Below, one piece after another: positions 52,587-60,673 of a stretch of 64,000 bases of DNA; the first letter of the stretch is position 1, and the number at the start of each line of letters is the position of its first letter. The DNA is from Vibrio campbellii CAIM 519 = NBRC 15631 = ATCC 25920. Its GTDB lineage: Bacteria > Pseudomonadota > Gammaproteobacteria > Enterobacterales > Vibrionaceae. Both the position numbers and the translations under genes were made by a program. Below the pieces are notes generated by a model, which saw nothing but the letters and a program-made list of their open reading frames with translations, searched no databases and was not told where the DNA came from. The stretch is taken from contig NZ_CP015863.1 of assembly GCF_002163755.1 (NCBI RefSeq), forward strand, positions 2,604,001 to 2,668,000, given 5' to 3'.

Positions 52587-52610
52587 AGTGTTAATAATCA
52601 CAACAGATAC

Positions 52611-52637
52611 AAAAACCCCGAGCTTAACTCGGGGTTT
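52611..52637 (-). terminator. Terminator between ftsH and folP
   Basis: AAACCCCGAG (52613-52622) pairs with CTCGGGGTTT (52628-52637), then TTTTTG on the minus strand. Confidence 0.88.
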
Positions 52638-52655
52638 ATTATCAAAGACTACTCT

Positions 52656-54632
52656 TTATTCAGAGTCTTTCTTTTCTGGCGCTCCGCTTGAAGTCGCTTC
52701 TTGAGACGTTGATTGCTCTACAGGTTTTGTAGGCTCAACAGGCTTCTCTTCTACTTTTACTTCAGGCTTCGCTTGAGGCTTATCGTTATCTTCTGGATTG
52801 CTTGGCTTGTCGCCCCAACCAGCAGGTTCACGGATCTCAGATTTGCGCTCCATTAGGTCATCAATCTGGCCAGCATCAATGGTCTCATACTTCATTAGCG
52901 CATCTTTCATCGCATGCATGATGTCCATGTTATCTTCCAAGATTTTCTTCGCACGGTCATAGTTGCGGTCGATGATCTTACGAACTTCGTCGTCGATCAG
53001 CTTCGCCGTGTCATCAGACATGTGTTTAGTCTGTGTCACACTACGGCCAAGGAACACTTCACCTTCTTCTTCCGCGTACAGTAGCGGACCAAGTTTCTCA
53101 GAGAAGCCCCATTGCGTCACCATCTTACGAGCAATATCAGTGGCACGTTCGATATCGTTCGATGCACCCGTCGATACTTTATCAGCACCGTAGATAAGTT
53201 CTTCCGCTAGACGACCACCGTACAAGCTAGAAACCATTGATTCTAGATGTTGGCGAGACATGCTCACACGGTCCTGTTCTGGTAGGTACATAGTCACACC
53301 AAGCGCACGACCACGTGGAATGATAGACACTTTGTACACCGGATCATGTTCTGGTACGAGGCGACCAACAATCGCGTGACCTGCTTCGTGGTAAGCTGTT
53401 GACTCCTTTACTTCTTCAGACATCACCATCGAACGGCGCTCTGCACCCATCATGATTTTGTCTTTCGCCAGTTCAAACTCAACCATTGAAACGTTGCGCT
53501 TGTTACCACGCGCAGCGAACAATGCAGCTTCGTTTACTAAGTTTGCTAGGTCAGCACCAGAGAAACCTGGAGTACCACGTGCGATTAGAGAAGGCTCTAC
53601 GTCACCTGCTAGAGGCACTTTACGCATGTGTACCTTAAGGATCTGCTCACGACCACGTACATCTGGAAGACCAACAACCACTTGACGGTCAAAACGGCCA
53701 GGACGCAATAGCGCAGGGTCCAATACGTCAGGACGGTTAGTTGCTGCGATAACGATGATACCTTCGTTACCTTCGAAACCATCCATCTCAACCAGCATTT
53801 GGTTTAGGGTTTGTTCACGTTCATCGTGACCACCACCAACACCAGCGCCACGCTGACGACCTACCGCATCGATCTCATCGATAAAGATGATACAAGGTGC
53901 TGCTTTCTTCGCTTGCTCAAACATGTCACGCACACGAGATGCACCAACACCTACGAACATTTCTACGAAGTCAGAACCAGAGATAGTAAAGAACGGCACT
54001 TTTGCTTCACCGGCAATAGCCTTCGCTAGAAGCGTTTTACCAGTACCAGGAGGACCAACCATTAGAACACCTGTTGGAATCTTACCGCCTAATTTCTGGA
54101 AGCGGCTTGGGTCACGTAGGTAATCAACAAGTTCTTTAACATCTTCTTTTGCCTCGTCACAACCTGCAACGTCGGCAAAAGTAGTCTTGATTTGCTCTTC
54201 GCTCATCATGCGAGCTTTGCTCTTACCGAAAGACATAGCGCCTTTACCGCCGCCGCCTTGCATTTGACGCATGAAGAAAATCCATACACCAATCAGTAAG
54301 ATCATAGGGAACCAAGAGATGAAAATTGTGCCAAGTAGGCTTTGCTCTTCAGGAGGCGTACCTTGCACTTTCACGTTTTGATTGATTAGGTCATCCAGAA
54401 GCTTTTGATCATACACTGGCATGTAAGTAACCATTTTGGCACCGCCGCCGCGACGAACAAAGCTAATCTCACCGTCTTTAAAAGTTGCTTCTTGAATCTG
54501 GCCTTGGCCAACTTCCTGTACAAACGTGGTGTAATCCACGGTTCTGCCATTGCTTTCTCCAGGGCCAAAGCTCTGGAATACCGACATCAATACGACAGCG
54601 ATAACAAGCCACAGAATTAAATTTTTTGCCAT
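52656..54632 (-). CDS. ftsH: ATP-dependent membrane zinc protease FtsH
   Basis: Hexameric inner-membrane AAA+ protease that degrades LpxC, sigma-32 and misassembled membrane proteins. 658 residues. Two membrane helices (about 4-25 and 98-118) flank a periplasmic domain; Walker A VGPPGTGKTLLAKAIAGE, Walker B IIFIDEID, SRH region, and zinc site HEAGH (in YHEAGHAIVGRL). The C-terminus is acidic and proline-rich. Start: MAKNLILW at 54632; a TTG at 54641 with GAGG upstream gives LSDMAKN and may be the true start, as in E. coli. Downstream of rlmE. Confidence 0.97.
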   Translation of the reverse strand: MAKNLILWLVIAVVLMSVFQSFGPGESNGRTVDYTTFVQEVGQGQIQEATFKDGEISFVRRGGGAKMVTYMPVYDQKLLDDLINQNVKVQGTPPEEQSLLGTIFISWFPMILLIGVWIFFMRQMQGGGGKGAMSFGKSKARMMSEEQIKTTFADVAGCDEAKEDVKELVDYLRDPSRFQKLGGKIPTGVLMVGPPGTGKTLLAKAIAGEAKVPFFTISGSDFVEMFVGVGASRVRDMFEQAKKAAPCIIFIDEIDAVGRQRGAGVGGGHDEREQTLNQMLVEMDGFEGNEGIIVIAATNRPDVLDPALLRPGRFDRQVVVGLPDVRGREQILKVHMRKVPLAGDVEPSLIARGTPGFSGADLANLVNEAALFAARGNKRNVSMVEFELAKDKIMMGAERRSMVMSEEVKESTAYHEAGHAIVGRLVPEHDPVYKVSIIPRGRALGVTMYLPEQDRVSMSRQHLESMVSSLYGGRLAEELIYGADKVSTGASNDIERATDIARKMVTQWGFSEKLGPLLYAEEEGEVFLGRSVTQTKHMSDDTAKLIDDEVRKIIDRNYDRAKKILEDNMDIMHAMKDALMKYETIDAGQIDDLMERKSEIREPAGWGDKPSNPEDNDKPQAKPEVKVEEKPVEPTKPVEQSTSQEATSSGAPEKKDSE

Positions 54633-54740
54633 GTCACTCAAGGTGTCAGCCTCTCGATAACTAATTGTAATTAAAGGTAGGGTACTACAGTTCATTACCT
54701 GTAGCTATAGTGTTAACCATACTCTAAACCAGCGAAATGG

Positions 54741-55370
54741 TTAACCTTTGTAACCAGTGGCTACAACAAAGACTTCTCGTGAGCGAGCTCGCGATGAGTC
54801 TGGTTTTCTGATTTTTACGACTTTAAACATGTCTCGGACTTCTTTCACAAATTGATCGAAGCCTTCACCCTGGAAAACCTTTACGACAAAGCTACCATTA
54901 GGTGCTAGAACTTGTCGACACATATCTAAAGCCAATTCAACTAAATACATAGCTCGTGGCTGATCTACAGAATTATTACCAGCAATGTTAGGCGCCATGT
55001 CAGACATTAATACGTCTACCATTGAAGGTTGGATTCTTTCTAACAGAGCATCTAATACTGCCTCGTCACGAAAGTCACCTTGTAGGAAGCTTACGCCAGC
55101 GATTGGATCCATAGGCAATAAGTCACATGCAATGATTTGACCTTCTTCACCTATTATATTAGCAGCATATTGAGACCATCCACCTGGAGCGGCGCCTAAA
55201 TCGACGACAGTCATCCCAGATTTCAACAATTTATCTTTTGTTTGGATCTCTTCAATTTTGAAGTAAGCACGAGAACGGTAGCCTTTTTTACGAGCTTCGT
55301 TTGCGTATTTATCATCAAAGTGTTCTTTCAACCAACGACCAGAACTAGCCGAATGTTTTTGTTTACTCAT
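54741..55370 (-). CDS. rlmE: 23S rRNA 2'-O-ribose methyltransferase RlmE
   Basis: SAM-dependent methyltransferase (FtsJ/RrmJ) that methylates U2552 of 23S rRNA, a heat-shock gene. 209 residues. SAM motif VVDLGAAPGGWSQYA and the catalytic K-D-K-E residues in RSRAYFKIEEI, LMSDMAPNIAGN, FVVKVFQGEGF and REVFVVA. Divergent from yhbY and upstream of ftsH, as in E. coli. Confidence 0.97.
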   Translation of the reverse strand: MSKQKHSASSGRWLKEHFDDKYANEARKKGYRSRAYFKIEEIQTKDKLLKSGMTVVDLGAAPGGWSQYAANIIGEEGQIIACDLLPMDPIAGVSFLQGDFRDEAVLDALLERIQPSMVDVLMSDMAPNIAGNNSVDQPRAMYLVELALDMCRQVLAPNGSFVVKVFQGEGFDQFVKEVRDMFKVVKIRKPDSSRARSREVFVVATGYKG

Positions 55371-55508
55371 TTTAATCCCAACAAGGCGTAATTAGGAGCT
55401 ATTGTTTTAATAGGCTCAACCTATTACTCAATAAATTATAGTCTTCAGCAATAGATGGCGTTAAAATAGCTGTTTTCAACCCTTATTTTAAAGAAAATTG
55501 GCCGCGTA

Positions 55509-55805
55509 ATGAACCTAAGCACCAAACAAAAGCAGCACCTAAAAGGCCTGGCTCACAGTTTAAAACCTGTTGTGCTAATGGGCGCAAATGGACTTACAGA
55601 AGCCGTGCTAGCAGAAATTGAAATCGCTCTTGACCACCACGAACTGATCAAAATTAAAATTGCATCAGAAGACCGTGAGACAAAACAGCTGATCATCGAC
55701 GCTATCGTACGTGAGACGGGCGCTGAAAAAGTTCAGACAATTGGTAAAGTACTTGTGCTATACCGCCAGTCTGAAGAGCGTAAAATCGAAATCCCACGTA
55801 AGTAA
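55509..55805 (+). CDS. yhbY: Ribosome assembly RNA-binding protein YhbY
   Basis: CRM-domain protein of 98 residues associated with the pre-50S subunit. GxxG RNA-binding loop appears as LMGANGLTEAVLAEI, with LKGLAHSLKPV before and LVLYR after. Divergent from rlmE, ends at a terminator shared with greA. Confidence 0.95.
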   Translation: MNLSTKQKQHLKGLAHSLKPVVLMGANGLTEAVLAEIEIALDHHELIKIKIASEDRETKQLIIDAIVRETGAEKVQTIGKVLVLYRQSEERKIEIPRK

Positions 55806-55827
55806 CCCCTACTTACGCAGCGGAAGA

Positions 55828-55857
55828 AGAAAAGGTCGCCATGGGCGACCTTTTTTG
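55828..55857. terminator. Terminator between yhbY and greA
   Basis: AAAAGGTCGCC (55830-55840) pairs with GGCGACCTTTT (55844-55854), T-run on the plus strand. Confidence 0.9.
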
Positions 55858-55897
55858 CATCTACTGTTTATATCAGCGAATAGACAGCATCGCCTAA

Positions 55898-56371
55898 TTA
55901 GATGTACTCAACGCTGTCAATTTCGAAGTCTTTCGCACCACCAGGGGTTTGAATAACCACTTCGTCACCTTCCATCTTACCGATCAGGCCACGAGCAATT
56001 GGAGAACTGATTGAGATACGACCTGCTTTAATATCTGCTTCGTCGTCACCCACGATTTGGTAGGTTTTCTCTTCTTCCGTATCACAATCAATCAGAGTTA
56101 CGGTTGAGCCAAAAATCACCTTACCAGTGTTGTCCATCGATGTTACGTCAATTACTTGAGCGACAGACAGTTTGTATTCAATGTCACGAATTTGTGCTTC
56201 ACAGATACCCTGCTCTTCACGAGCTGCGTGGTATTCAGCGTTTTCTTTCAAGTCGCCTAGTTCACGCGCTTCTGCGATTGCTTCTGAAATTTGCGGGCGA
56301 AGCTTTAGTAGACGATCAAGCTCGGTACGTAGCAATTGTTCGCCACGTAGTGTCATTGGAACTTTTTCCAT
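55898..56371 (-). CDS. greA: Transcription elongation factor GreA
   Basis: Enters the RNA polymerase secondary channel and stimulates transcript cleavage in stalled complexes. 157 residues. The N-terminal coiled coil has the basic tip and acidic DLKENAEYHAAREEQ motif (catalytic Asp and Glu); C-terminal FKBP-like domain. Directly preceded by a terminator hairpin (56404-56438). Confidence 0.97.
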   Translation of the reverse strand: MEKVPMTLRGEQLLRTELDRLLKLRPQISEAIAEARELGDLKENAEYHAAREEQGICEAQIRDIEYKLSVAQVIDVTSMDNTGKVIFGSTVTLIDCDTEEEKTYQIVGDDEADIKAGRISISSPIARGLIGKMEGDEVVIQTPGGAKDFEIDSVEYI

Positions 56372-56403
56372 TATATAACCTCAAGGCCAAAGGTGTCTTT
56401 GGA

Positions 56404-56438
56404 CAAAAAAAGCCTACCCAATCATGATGATTGGGTAG
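56404..56438 (-). terminator. greA leader terminator (GraL-like)
   Basis: CTACCCAATCAT (56414-56425) pairs perfectly with ATGATTGGGTAG (56427-56438); on the minus strand it is followed by GGCTTTTTTTG, 33 bp before the greA start. No other minus-strand gene lies upstream (ompU runs the other way), so it must act on the greA leader, giving a short RNA as reported for GraL in E. coli. Confidence 0.75.
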
Positions 56439-56908
56439 TACGTTCAAAGATTCTGTTTTGATTAGTTTAAACAAACTGGGATATGAAATCACCCTAATTC
56501 GATTTTGCCATCCAATTGCGTGCTTAATACCTTGTCATCAATGGCTTTTAGATTTAACCATCATCGCAGTTTATTGAAAAACAACACTGTTCATTACACT
56601 AAAAACATCAAAAAAGATAAAAACAAATCAATGTCAGACTAATGTCATAGCGACACAAATCAATATTTAACAACAACTTAAAAAACAAAAGCAAACAATT
56701 GAACACTGTTCATTAGTTGGATTTATATCATTTTACTAACTCATAGGGAAACTTTAGCAGTAAAACATGTCCGGCAAGTTGTTACGTCATCGGTTTTTCA
56801 AATGTGGGCGATTCTCACGAATGAAACCATACGCACAACGATAACTTGTGAGAGATAACCTCTCCCCCATAAAACAATGATTATGGACAGCTAACTAGGA
56901 CAAATAAG
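56439..56908. promoter_or_regulatory. greA-ompU divergent promoter region
   Basis: 470 bp with no gene. Very AT-rich between 56570 and 56720. The 14-mer AACACTGTTCATTA occurs twice, at 56583-56596 and 56702-56715. The mRNA leader of ompU has a small hairpin GAGAG-ATAAC-CTCTC (56850-56864). ompU is activated by ToxR in vibrios; the AT-rich part is the likely binding region (inference). Confidence 0.55.
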
Positions 56909-57886
56909 ATGAAAAAGACTCTAATTGCTCTTTCTGTATCTGCAGCAGCTATGGCAACTGGCGTGAACGCAGCTGAGCTTTACAACCAAGACGGTACTTC
57001 TCTAGAAATGGGCGGCCGTGCTGAAGCACGTCTATCTATTCAAGATGGCGATGTAGCGGACAACTCTCGTATCCGTCTAAACTTCCTTGGTACTCAAGCA
57101 ATCAACGACAACCTATACGGTGTTGGTTTCTGGGAAGGTGAGTTCACTACAGCTGAAAACGGCGACGTAGACGGCAACAGCAATCTAGACACTCGTTACG
57201 CATACGCTGGTCTTGGCGGTGCATTCGGTGAAGTAACTTACGGTAAAAACGACGGTGCGCTAGGCGTTATTACTGACTTCACAGATATCATGGCATACGC
57301 TGGCAACTCTGCTGCTGACAAACTACCTGCAGCTGACCGTTCTGACAACATGCTATCTTACAAAGGCCAATTCGAAAACCTAGCTGTTAAAGCTAGCTAC
57401 CGTTTTGCTGACCGTGAACTGAACGAAGCAGGCACTGAATACACTGACAACGGCGCAGATGGCTACTCTCTATCTGCAATTTACGCTTTCGCAGACACTG
57501 GTTTTGAACTTGGTGCAGGTTACGCAGACCAATTCGACGTCAGTGAATACATGCTAGCAGCATCATACACAATGAACGACCTATACTTTGCAGGTTTATT
57601 AACTGACGGTGATGATTACACGGGCTACGAACTAGCAGCTGCATACACTCTAGGCCAGACAGTATTCACAACTACATACAACAACGCAGAAACTAACAGC
57701 GAAACGTCTGCAAACAACTTTGCTGTTGACGCGTCTTACTACTTCAAGCCTAACTTCCGTGGCTACGTATCGTACAACTTCAACCTAATTTCTGAAGGTG
57801 ATAAGATCGGCAATGGTTCTGCAGTACCAGCAACTAAAGCTGACGCAGAAGACGAGCTAGCTCTAGGTCTACGTTACGACTTCTAA
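56909..57886 (+). CDS. ompU: Outer-membrane porin OmpU
   Basis: General trimeric porin of 325 residues with a signal peptide ending at VNA (about residue 21), a 16-strand barrel pattern and a C-terminal phenylalanine (LALGLRYDF) recognised by the BAM complex. The FGEVTYGKNDGALGVITDFT segment marks constriction loop 3. Position between greA and dacB is that of V. cholerae ompU. The codon bias is extreme, in keeping with very high expression. In vibrios it is ToxR-regulated and contributes to bile and antimicrobial-peptide resistance. Confidence 0.92.
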   Translation: MKKTLIALSVSAAAMATGVNAAELYNQDGTSLEMGGRAEARLSIQDGDVADNSRIRLNFLGTQAINDNLYGVGFWEGEFTTAENGDVDGNSNLDTRYAYAGLGGAFGEVTYGKNDGALGVITDFTDIMAYAGNSAADKLPAADRSDNMLSYKGQFENLAVKASYRFADRELNEAGTEYTDNGADGYSLSAIYAFADTGFELGAGYADQFDVSEYMLAASYTMNDLYFAGLLTDGDDYTGYELAAAYTLGQTVFTTTYNNAETNSETSANNFAVDASYYFKPNFRGYVSYNFNLISEGDKIGNGSAVPATKADAEDELALGLRYDF

Positions 57887-57908
57887 TTCAGTCTTACGAC
57901 TTGAAGAT

Positions 57909-57936
57909 AAAATGCTCGCTTATGCGGGCATTTTTT
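57909..57936 (+). terminator. ompU terminator
   Basis: AAAATGC-T-CGC (57909-57919) pairs with GCG-G-GCATTTT (57924-57934), one wobble, then TT. Confidence 0.88.
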
Positions 57937-58002
57937 ATATCCAGAATTCTGCAATTTTTCGTTATATACTCAATTGCATAACTAACCTCTCGAACTGTCA
58001 TT

Positions 58003-59427
58003 ATGCGCTTAAGTTGGTCTTTATTACTTTTTTCTAGTTTCGTCCCTATCACATCAATGGCTTATCCTCATCAAGAGGTTCTGCCAGAAGGCTCTCGTGT
58101 CAGCTTGGTTGCTGAAAAACTTAATGGGCAAAGTGAGCTAAAAGGCGTTCATCCCACTGAGCAGTATTTCCCACCAGCCAGCACGCTAAAGGTCGTCACT
58201 GCATTAGCGGCAAAACTTGAACTGGGAAACAGCTTTGCGTTTCGCACCACCTTAGAGAGCTCAAACTCAGACACGGTACTTACTTTTTCTGGGGACCCAA
58301 CGCTACTGACTCAAGATCTAAAGACCATGCTGACACGAGCCAAGAAAAATGGCTTGAGTCAAATCAAAGGCGACCTTTGGTTAGATAACAGCGCTTTTAC
58401 TGGTTATAATCGTGCTGTAGGTTGGCCATGGGATATTCTTGGGGTTTGCTACAGTGCCCCAGCTGCTGCGATTACGTTGAATGATAACTGTGTCCAAGCT
58501 TCTATCTACACGCAAAAAAATGGTTCTACTCGCGTCTACGTCCCAGAACATCAACCAATAAACGTAAAAACCAGTGTTCAAACCGTCTCTAGAAGCGTTC
58601 AGAAGAGCCGCCACTGTGATTTAGACCTAATAGCCAACCCTGACAACCAATATGAACTGACAGGCTGTCTGGTTGACCGCGGCGACAAACCGCTTCCTCT
58701 TAAATTTGCTGTGCAAGATCCTGAACGCTATACCAGCCAAAAAGTACAAAAGTTACTCAAGCAAATTGGTATCTCATTAAAAGGCAATATTCGAATTGGT
58801 AAAGCACCAAAAAAGCCTCGTAAGTTGCTCGCTGTACATAAGTCTAAACCGTTGCCACAACTTTTAGACCAAATGCTCAAACACTCTGACAACTTGATTG
58901 CAGATACGCTGACTAAAACCCTTGGTGCGAAGTTTTTTGTTCAACCGGGAAGCTTTACTAACGGTACAGAAGCCATCAAACAAATTATCTTTGCCAATAC
59001 GGGTGTCGATATTCGTAATGCAAGACTGGAAGACGGCTCTGGCTTATCGCGCAATAACCGAATTTCAGCCACTTCTATGGCGGCCATTTTGCGTTATATT
59101 TGGCAGCATGAGAAGGAGCTTAACCTGATCGCAATTATGCCGAAGTCTGGTGAGTCGGGCACCTTGCAATACCGTAAAAGTATGCGTAAAGCACCGATCA
59201 AAGGTCAGTTGATAGCGAAGAGCGGTTCGCTGTACGGAACCTATAACATGGCAGGCTATGGATTAGATAAGAACGGAAAACCAAATACTTTATTTGTTCA
59301 GTTTGTATCGGACTACTTTCCAGAAAAGAGGGACGATAACAAGCCTGTCGTCCCCCCTATTACGCAGTTTGAGAAGTTATTCTACCAAGACATTGTGAGT
59401 TTCAGTCAGGCAATGCCTAAGAAGTAG
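58003..59427 (+). CDS. dacB: D-alanyl-D-alanine carboxypeptidase/endopeptidase (PBP4)
   Basis: Periplasmic class C penicillin-binding protein, 474 residues, with a signal peptide (to about residue 20). Active-site motifs: STLK (PPASTLKVVTAL, about 65-68), SDN (KHSDNLIADTL) and KSGS (IAKSGSLYGTYN). It trims and cleaves peptidoglycan cross-links. It converges on the mgtE gene, with which it shares a 22-bp overlap of stop regions. Confidence 0.95.
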   Translation: MRLSWSLLLFSSFVPITSMAYPHQEVLPEGSRVSLVAEKLNGQSELKGVHPTEQYFPPASTLKVVTALAAKLELGNSFAFRTTLESSNSDTVLTFSGDPTLLTQDLKTMLTRAKKNGLSQIKGDLWLDNSAFTGYNRAVGWPWDILGVCYSAPAAAITLNDNCVQASIYTQKNGSTRVYVPEHQPINVKTSVQTVSRSVQKSRHCDLDLIANPDNQYELTGCLVDRGDKPLPLKFAVQDPERYTSQKVQKLLKQIGISLKGNIRIGKAPKKPRKLLAVHKSKPLPQLLDQMLKHSDNLIADTLTKTLGAKFFVQPGSFTNGTEAIKQIIFANTGVDIRNARLEDGSGLSRNNRISATSMAAILRYIWQHEKELNLIAIMPKSGESGTLQYRKSMRKAPIKGQLIAKSGSLYGTYNMAGYGLDKNGKPNTLFVQFVSDYFPEKRDDNKPVVPPITQFEKLFYQDIVSFSQAMPKK

Positions 59428-60251
59428 TTCACCACGGAAAAGTAGATCCACATCCCTGAAATATCGACAATCGATGCTAAGACTGGGCTCACCAAAACGG
59501 CTGGGTCCAGTTTACAAGCTCGAGCAATAATAGGAAGTAATCCGCCTAGCGTGGTTGAAATGGTCACCTGAATAAACAACGCGACGGCAATCGCCAACGC
59601 GATATCCTCAATCGCAAAGCCTCCTGTCGATTGCCCGCCACTGAATAACATGATGCGGCCGACCATCACGATAGCAATCGCTAACGCGATAAACAGAGCT
59701 ACGCGGCTTTCTTTCCACAAAACCTCCAACCATTGGCGCTTCTTAAGCTCTCCTGTTGCAAGAGCACGAATCACCAAAGTTGCAGCTTGAGTTCCCGTGT
59801 TGCCACCAGCCGCCGCGATAACCGGCATGTAAACCGCCAGCAAAACAAGTTGGCTCAATGTGTCTTCATATTGAGCAATGATTAAGCCAGACACAATCCC
59901 TAGTAACGCAAGAGCAACGATCCAGCCAATACGCTGCTTCACATGCCCTAGCACGCTCGTAGAAAGATAACCGTCTGGTGTATCAACCTCCGACATATGC
60001 AGACCTAACTGGTGAGCATAGTGACGAGCACGTTTGTCATGCCCAGCTTGTTCAAGTTGAGCAATCAAGCTATTTACATAGCCAACTGAACAGTGCTGCA
60101 AAATACCAACCGCCTCATCGATAGGCATAATGGTGAGTAAATGCAGTTGCTGCTCTTGCTCGTATCGCAAAAACGCATTACGAGCGGCACCAATTTCTAC
60201 TTCAGAAAAGTTTGGTGTTGTTTCAATAAAAGTGTTGTTCATTACCGTCAT
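59406..60251 (-). CDS. MgtE-like magnesium transporter, short form
   Basis: Inner-membrane cation channel of the MgtE family, 281 residues. It keeps the C-terminal pore domain with five helices and the hallmark PVIAAAGGNTGTQAATLVIR and DPAVLVSPVLASIVDISGMW; the latter contains the pore aspartate. The N-terminal part is only about 110 residues, so the Mg2+-sensing N and CBS domains of full MgtE are largely absent: cytoplasmic gating must differ. Start at 60251 chosen for its GGGAG ribosome site; a MNN start 3 codons later is possible. A 340-base leader with a small reading frame and terminator precedes it. Confidence 0.88.
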   Translation of the reverse strand: MTVMNNTFIETTPNFSEVEIGAARNAFLRYEQEQQLHLLTIMPIDEAVGILQHCSVGYVNSLIAQLEQAGHDKRARHYAHQLGLHMSEVDTPDGYLSTSVLGHVKQRIGWIVALALLGIVSGLIIAQYEDTLSQLVLLAVYMPVIAAAGGNTGTQAATLVIRALATGELKKRQWLEVLWKESRVALFIALAIAIVMVGRIMLFSGGQSTGGFAIEDIALAIAVALFIQVTISTTLGGLLPIIARACKLDPAVLVSPVLASIVDISGMWIYFSVVNYFLGIA

Positions 60252-60403
60252 GGCGAATCTCCCGATTGGCATTGGTAACGACCATCGACAACGCACGCAA
60301 AAAGCCTTCAGCACAGTCCATGCGTGTATTAGAAACACTGGATATGCGAAAACATCAATACCAAAGCACTGTCTATTCAGAATTTATGAAAGGAAATAAC
60401 GAG

Positions 60404-60444
60404 AAGGAAAAATTAGAAAAGATGCCTCACCACTCAGGTAAGGC
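60404..60444 (-). terminator. Terminator hairpin in the mgtE leader
   Basis: On the minus strand GCCTTACC (60444-60437) and GGTGAGGC (60431-60424), one wobble pair, close a 5-nt loop, followed by ATCTTTTCTAATTTTT. It stands about 170 bases before mgtE. The CTTACCT half can instead pair with AGGTGAG near the transcript start (60555-60549). Confidence 0.65.
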
Positions 60445-60561
60445 GGAGATCGCCAATACCGAAGCGGGTTATTTCGCTCCCTTAATCTTACTCACCCAAC
60501 AACTGGGAGGATGGTCGGTATTGTTCATGTAAATCTCCGATAAAGCTGCTCACCTAGCAGC
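60433..60561 (-). promoter_or_regulatory. Structured mgtE leader (candidate magnesium attenuator)
   Basis: Minus-strand elements in order: hairpin GCTGCT-AGGTG-AGCAGC (60561-60545); CGGAGAT (60539-60533) pairing with ATCTCCG (60450-60444); CAATACCGA (60523-60515) pairing with TCGGTATTG (60462-60454); then the terminator. The first arm contains the ribosome site of the 19-codon leader frame. A -35-like TTGACT lies at 60600-60595 and TACTAT near 60570. Does not match the M-box as I remember it. Confidence 0.6.
60469..60528 (-). CDS. Putative 19-residue leader peptide of mgtE
   Basis: Reading frame MNNTDHPPSCWVSKIKGAK then TAA. Its ATG follows GGAG at a 6-base spacing, an excellent ribosome site. 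The peptide has Asp-His-Pro-Pro near the start; the mgtA leader peptide MgtL of enterics is similar in length and also has acidic and proline residues near its start. Its codons run through the arms of the leader stems, so ribosome position would decide which structure forms. Coding status is not proven. Confidence 0.55.
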   Translation of the reverse strand: MNNTDHPPSCWVSKIKGAK

Positions 60562-60627
60562 GCGCGTATAGTAGCAAAAATGCGTCACTTTTACAGTCAA
60601 TCTCTTGTGGATTCACCAAATTTTCAT

Positions 60628-60656
60628 ACAAAAAAAGCGCCCAGTGGGCGCTTTCA
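60628..60656 (-). terminator. tyrS terminator
   Basis: AAAGCGCCC (60634-60642) pairs with GGGCGCTTT (60646-60654), followed by TTTTTTTG on the minus strand. Confidence 0.88.
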
Positions 60657-60673
60657 TTTTGAGCAGTTATGGA

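Noticed and set aside
60252..60338. N-terminal extension of the mgtE frame
   Set aside because: The GGGAG site before 60251 and the lack of family sequence upstream favour the shorter protein.
60433..60561. Assigning the mgtE leader to the M-box riboswitch
   Set aside because: AGGTGAG and GGAGAT recall M-box consensus pieces, but the rest of the conserved core (for example the CCAATGGGTCAACAG region) is absent as I remember it.
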